From the NCBI GenBank assembly GCA_022559845.1, contig CM040124.1, forward strand, positions 70,145,491-70,209,490: a stretch of 64,000 nt of DNA, in the 5' to 3' direction. The translations under genes were made by a program, and so were the position numbers. A model generated the notes under the pieces. The model made no database searches. It had not been told where the DNA came from and saw only the letters and a program-made list of their open reading frames with translations. The stretch comes from Amorphophallus konjac (lineage: Eukaryota > Streptophyta > Magnoliopsida > Alismatales > Araceae). Positions 58,404 through 64,000 of this stretch are shown here, piece by piece (position 1 is the first letter of the stretch; the number at the start of each line of letters is the position of its first letter).

Positions 58404-61400
58404 TATCACGCCCCGAGCTTTTAATACAGCAAAAGATAATCTCAGGAAACGTGAACATCCGACATGGTAAGTCTCTTGCAAGTAAGAATGATTAGAGCGC
58501 AATAAAAATCACACATAAGATGCAATTGCACAACAATTTAATCAAACCTTCACTTTTATTAATAAGAAGAATAATTCCAGTACATCAACTATTCAACTCT
58601 CTTAAATCTATCTGACTCAATAAGGGGAAAATTACATGAACTCGATCTAGACATTATTGACTTCCTAAGTTTTCTCTCAATCTTGTGTGACTTTCATTCG
58701 CTCTCAGACCCATCACTTGAATAACTCGAATCCGAATCTGAACTACTTGCATTTCCTGAAAAAAATTAAAAATCGTTAATGAGCACACTTGCCCAGTAGG
58801 TATCTTTGCATCAACATGTAGGCAATATTAAAGTGATTAGCATTTTAGCTCTAAAGAACAAGGTAAAATCATGCGAATGCGATAAATCACGTAAATAAAC
58901 CAAAGTAACAAGACATGATGAAGTTAAGATATGATTGAGAAAGCATGATCAAGCAAGAATGTAATTATGGCCTTTCATGAACAAGAATGTACTAGAACGT
59001 CATGTAACAAGCAAGTAAGTACTTTTCGCTTAATAGCAAGTACTTCGTAAATTTCTATGGAATACCACTTTGTGGATAAATCCGTGGATATTTGTGATTG
59101 CCGTGGATTTTCACTTATTTATAAAGAAAGTACTCCCAGCGCAATGCGATGCCAGTAGCATCATACCCCATGGTTTATAATAGTATGTTTCTGACAATCA
59201 GTCGAGGGGACTAGCATAGAGCCCTTGAACACAATCAGCGCTCGAACTGCATCTTAAAGTATAAATCAAGCTACTTCCACGTATGTAATTAATATGGCCA
59301 AGAATGTACAATTTTAATAATATTGACATAGAAAGTAACCAAAAACAAGAATGCTTCTATTGAGAATACATAATTTTAATAATTGCATTAATAACTAGGT
59401 TATGCCCTGGAAACAAATTGGCAGCATAACGGTACATTCTTTAACTTCCAATTTTTTTACTTAGATATCTTTAAATTAGTGAAATAAGCTCTAGATAATC
59501 AATTGGACTATCTATGATCATAGGAATATTAACCCCTTTGGGTTAACAGTACTGATGAGATTTGGCGATCTATAACTGGGCCGCTATATTTACATGGTAG
59601 TCTAGTATTGGGCCACTAGAATGGACTAAATCCGGAAAAAAACCAGTTTGGACTCAGACAACTGTGGCGGTCAGATATTGGACCGTTAATGGGCCTTAGC
59701 GATCGAGTATTGAACCGTTACAGGATCAGAAAACATCGGTAGTGCTTTCTAAACAATTGGACTTTAATGGTACAAGTAACTCGACGTCCTAGTGGGAATC
59801 TCAGGCTCGCGGAGAATTACGGAGGCCTTGAAATAAGATTTCCTAGTCCATTGAATGGAATATCCAAAGGAGATGTTATCAAGTTCAAGATTGTGTTCCT
59901 ATAGTGCAAGAGTGTAACTAATGGTCATATACGGGAATATATGCCATGAACTTACAGAAATGACTCTATAGATGAGAAAAGTATCATGAAAACCGTGATC
60001 TAGGTAAACCATGAATCATCTAACTTTAGAAACATGTGTTTAATTACAAAAGTATATGATTTTGGTATAAATTAACTTATGCTGAAAATAATCCTAGGTA
60101 TAGTAAGGAACCATGAAATCCACTAGTATACACTTTAATAAAATCTCAGAGTCAGAAAATAATACTTAAACAGGTTTGGAACATAATTAACTAGGCATAT
60201 TATAAGTTTAATGGGCTGTTCTTTATTCAGTCTCGGGTTGACAGAAAATAGAACAATGGCGGTCTAATATAGAACCTTTACAAACCGTTTAGCGGTTTAT
60301 CGTAAGGCCGCCAGATAGTCAAAAATGGTCTATTTCTGGTCCGCCAGAAGTTTCATAAAAATTGAGTTTACAGAGCTTCTAGCGGTTTATCGTAGGGCCG
60401 CTACTCAAGGTTGGCAGTCACAGAATAGGCCGCTAGAGCATGTCTGACAGAAACTAGATATGTGCAACTAGATGCTAACTACAACACATCATGTCTGGAA
60501 ATCAACATATTATAATTTCACAGCATGATAGAACGAAGATAACATGCATGGGATCCATGTATTAGAACAAGAGAATTTATTTAGTTTATTAGGCTAAGGA
60601 CTATGCATGAACATTACACTATATGTATAGACTCAAGTAAAACATGAAATTCATGATCTATAAAGTATGAAATCAAGTGCAATAAGAGGGCTTTTAATCT
60701 TAGAATGGTATTTTTGCTGTACATGAGATGACCTACCTCCGTTAAGGCTTATAGTCTTGGAATTTCGAACTGGAAGTTAACCCTAATCCTGAACTTCCTA
60801 TGGTAAATCAGCAGCTTCACGCTGCTCTAACTCCTTACTCTCTTGACCTATGGACGTGAAATTTGGAGGGTAAGAAGTAGATACTAAGGGGAACGAAAAG
60901 TTCTAAAGATACTAAAGCTAAATACCTCGATTTGGTCCTCTAATATCTTGATCTTCACCGGACTTTTGCACAGTTTCCTGGGTAGCTAATATGGAACCAA
61001 TAACTTTGCAGGCTTCTATCTCCTTGTGTGCTTGATCTCCTAGAACGAAAATTTGAGGGATGTTAGTCCTATGTATTAGGAATAAAAACTTCTAAAGAAC
61101 CTTCCTGAAATAATGTCGTCTTACCTTGATTCCACACGAGCTAATGTAAGGATCACGCAGGTCAGAACTAGGTTCTATTTATAGGGTTTTCCTAGGGTTT
61201 GAGGATTAGGTCAATCCTAGAGTCCTTATTAAACCTTAGATCGACTTCTGAGAGTCCTTAAGATGTTTACTAATCCTCCCATCTCGATCTCTAAGAGATA
61301 AACTCTCAAAAATCCAATCTTTTTGCTCTTTCTTCACTTCACGGAATTGACAAAATTTAGCGGTCGAAGATTGGTCCGCCACATATGCCTTAGCGGTTTT

Positions 61401-61748
61401 ACGATAGACCACTACAGATCTTAGACGCCGAATTTGAAACGAGTTCAAACTCTAATTTTTGATTTATCCATTTAATTATCTCAATATTTAATATTTATCC
61501 TTATATTCCGTGAATAGACTAATTAACCTTCTAGAACATGGGCCAAACTTTATGGACTTGGTCTTTGATCCTTTTGGGCTTCAATTAATTAGGCTAGGTT
61601 AATTGTTTATCATAATTGGGCATTAATAATGAATTATTCAATCCCATATTCATTTATTAATTCATTTGGTACTTTATAAATTCTCTAAAAATCCCAGAAA
61701 ATTCGTAAATATTCTAGAAATAATTTATAAAAATTCTGGGACATTACA
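58404..61748 (-). repeat. LTR shared by gypsy elements A and B (3345 bp)
   Basis: On the minus strand it starts TGTAATGTCCC at 61748 and ends GGGGCGTGATA at 58404, where related LTRs here end in GTGACA, so the terminal CA has become TA. It lies between element A's polypurine tract and element B's primer site, thus serving as 3' LTR of A and 5' LTR of B. TATA-like TATAAATAG on the minus strand at 61175-61183. About eight inverted-repeat motifs of outline TAGCGGTC-N8-GACCGCTA lie at about 59580-59720, 60255-60430 and 61355-61420. Confidence 0.88.
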
Positions 61749-61759
61749 CCCTCCCCCAC
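61749..61759 (-). promoter_or_regulatory. polypurine tract of element A
   Basis: On the minus strand AGTGGGGGAGGG leads directly to TGTAATGTC at the LTR start. Confidence 0.85.
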
Positions 61760-64000
61760 TTAAGAGAATTTGGTCCCCAAATTTAATATATGGATTTTAT
61801 GGGGAGTGTACTTACATTCAAATAAGTTTAGAAATCTTTTACACATAGGTTCTTCGGTTTCCCATGTTTCTCCTGACTTTGTCCACTGTATCTTGACCAC
61901 ATGAATAGTCTTGTTCTGAAGTTGACGTACCTCTCATTCAACAATCTTGACTGGCTTTTGTTCGTATGTCAAATCCTTTTTAATCTCCAGATTGTCGTAA
62001 GTAATGACATGAAAAGGATCATAAACATATTTCTTTAACATCGAGATATGAAATACATCATGAACTCCTGCTAGTTGTGGAGGCAACGCCAGTCGATAAG
62101 CCACTTCGCCGACCCTTTCCAAAATTTCAAATGGGCCAATAAATCTTGGAGTAAGCTTGCCTTTAATGCCAAATCTTTGAATACCACGGCCTGGAGAAAC
62201 CTTAAGATATACGTGGTCTCCTACTTGGAACTCCAAGTCGCGTCTTCGATTGTCAGCATAAGATTTCAGCCGGTCTTGTGCTATCTAGAGTCTTTCCCGA
62301 ATAAGATTTATCTTTTCTGTTGTATCCCTGACCATGTCGGGACCTAAAAACTACCTTTCTCCTACTTCGTTCCAACATATCAGTGATCGACAGCTTCTTT
62401 CATATAGAGCTTCAAACGGTGCCATCTGTATACTAGCTTGGTAGCTATTGTTGTATGAAAATTCTACTAAAGGCAAGTGATCATGCCAACTACCTCCGAA
62501 ATCAATAGCACAAGCCCTGAGCATATCTTCCACCACTTGATTTATCCTTTCCGTTTGACCATCAGTTTGTGGGTGAAATACTGTGCTAAAGTTCAGTCGG
62601 GTCCCTAGAGAATGTTGAAGACCCTTCTAAAATTATGATGTGAATCGGGGGTCTTTATCTGATATAATGGTAACAGGTACACCATGTAATTTGACAATTT
62701 CCCTTATGTATAATGCGGCTAAAATATCCACAGACCATCGACTTTTAATTGGCAGAAAATGAGTAGACTTAGTCAATCGGTCTATGATTACCCATATACC
62801 ATCGTGTCCTCCTCTCGTCTTAGGCAAACCCATGATGAAATCCATCCCTACACTTTCCCATTTCCATTCGAGAATATACGAGGGGTGTAATTTACCTGCG
62901 GGTCTTAAATGTTCTACCTTTACTTATTGACAAGTGAGACATTGGGACACGAAATCTGCCACTTCTCTTTTCATATTGGGCCACCAGAAGTTCCTTTTAA
63001 GATCTTGATACATTTTTGTACCTCCTGGATGAATGATGTACTTGGAATTATGAGCTTTTTTCAGGATCAGTTTCTTAGTATCAATATGATCCGGTATACA
63101 AATTTGATCCTTGAATAGCAACCTTCCATCATTGGTAATAGAGAAATCCGGCCTTTACTCAATATTGGCTTTAATTTCCCGTAATATGGGATCATTGTCT
63201 TGTAGCTTGACTAGATCTTCTATTAATGTAGGTTGAACTCGGATATTGGCTATAAAATAATCTTCTTTCTTTATGTCAACATCTAAGTTCAACTGAGCAA
63301 ATTGAGGAATGAGATTAGTCATACTAATCATAAGACTTGATAGCTTCCCCATTGGTTTTCTGCTGAGTGCATCCGCTACAGCATTAGCTTTGCCAGGATG
63401 GTATTGGATAGCAAAATCAAAGTCTTTAAGGTATTCCAACCATCTTCTTTGCCTCATATTCAACTCTTTTTGGGAGAACAAATACTTCAAGCTTTTGTGG
63501 TCTGAATAAACCGTAAATTTTTCTCCGTAAAGGTAGTGACGCCAAATTTTTAAGGCAAATATAACAGTCGCCAATTCTAAATCATGCAGAGGATAATTTT
63601 CTTCGTGACGCTTCAATTGTCTTGAAGAATAACATATCACCTTCCCATTTTGCATAAGAACGCACCCTAGGCCAATGCCCGATGCATCCGTATAGACTTC
63701 AAATCCACCACCCTCAACAGGCAATGATAATATAGGGGCTGTCATGGGATGTTCCTTAAGAGTTAGGAAACTCTTTTCATAGTTTTTCGACCATACAAAA
63801 GGATTTTCTTTTCTTGTAAGCCTTGTCAAAGGGACATCAATTTAAGAAAAATCCTTAATAAACATTCTGTAATACCCAGCTAGACCTAGAAAACTTCTTA
63901 CTTCTGACATAGTTGTTGGCCGACTCCAGTTCTTGACACCTTCCACCTTAGAATGATCCACAGTGATACCCTCTTTTGAAATAATATGACCAAGTAATGA
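61760..64000 (-). pseudogene. element A pol: RT end, RNase H, integrase, chromodomain
   Basis: One minus-strand frame runs from 63829 to the TAA at 61760-61762, broken only by stops: TAA 63155, TAA 62924, TAA 62633, TAG 62351 and TGA 61934. RNase [18 protein letters not shown] and [13 protein letters not shown]. Integrase: FWWPNMKREVADFV with CLTC of the zinc part, then MDFIMGLPKTRGGHDG, VIIDRLTKSTHF and [28 protein letters not shown] and [10 protein letters not shown] follow. The last part, VRQLQNKTIHVVKIQW and ETWETEEPM (61790-61933), is chromodomain-like, as in Tekay/Del chromoviruses, which may guide insertion to heterochromatin. The RT upstream of 63829 is out of frame and runs off the window. 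Confidence 0.9.

Overview
This window looks like intergenic heterochromatin of a flowering plant. Almost all of it is LTR retrotransposons inserted into each other. I see no intact host gene, no tRNA or rRNA gene and no CRISPR array. The assignment rests on retroelement lineages typical of angiosperms: a Tat-type Ty3/gypsy element with an extra RNase H and an antisense ORF, chromodomain gypsy elements of the Tekay/Del type, a SIRE/Maximus-type Ty1/copia element, and a plant-mobile-domain-like pseudogene. I cannot name the species.

Layout. 1-962 may be an LTR edge. About 1237-26045 is an old, minus-strand copia element (LTR to 2259, broken pol at 2269-7978 and 25497-26045). It was hit by a 903-bp sequence of unknown nature (2726-3628), by a 3.2-kb solo LTR (3652-6869), and by a complete Tat-type element on the + strand (7979-25491, target duplication GATTG). 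That Tat element was itself hit twice by 3.1-3.2-kb solo LTRs: 13936-17065 (GCCAG) inside its integrase gene and 18705-21922 (GCCTC) inside its antisense ORF. A further solo LTR of the same Tat family (26689-27464, ATAGT) sits in a TA microsatellite. 26540-31790 is tandem and GA-rich simple DNA.

32050-38553 and 53665-55688 form a poorly classified block. It holds a plant-mobile-domain-like pseudogene (33383-34777), a 741-bp gypsy RNase H fragment (35324-36064), arrays rich in GGCGCGCC motifs, and 50-bp and 120-bp minisatellites. A 15.1-kb SIRE-type copia element (38559-53664, target duplication AAACG, LTRs only about 1-2% apart by eye) split this block, and carries its own nested solo LTR (41415-44508).

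55689-64000 holds two head-to-tail chromodomain gypsy elements on the minus strand that share one LTR (58404-61748).

The genes act together only inside each element: gag makes the particle, protease matures it, RT/RNase H copies the RNA from the tRNA primer and polypurine tract, and integrase inserts the copy. Every element seen here has stop codons or frameshifts, so each would need a helper. The least expected feature is in the LTRs: related long LTRs each carry their own family of short, regularly built inverted-repeat or palindromic cassettes, and the SIRE LTR carries about 25 copies of an 11-bp motif.
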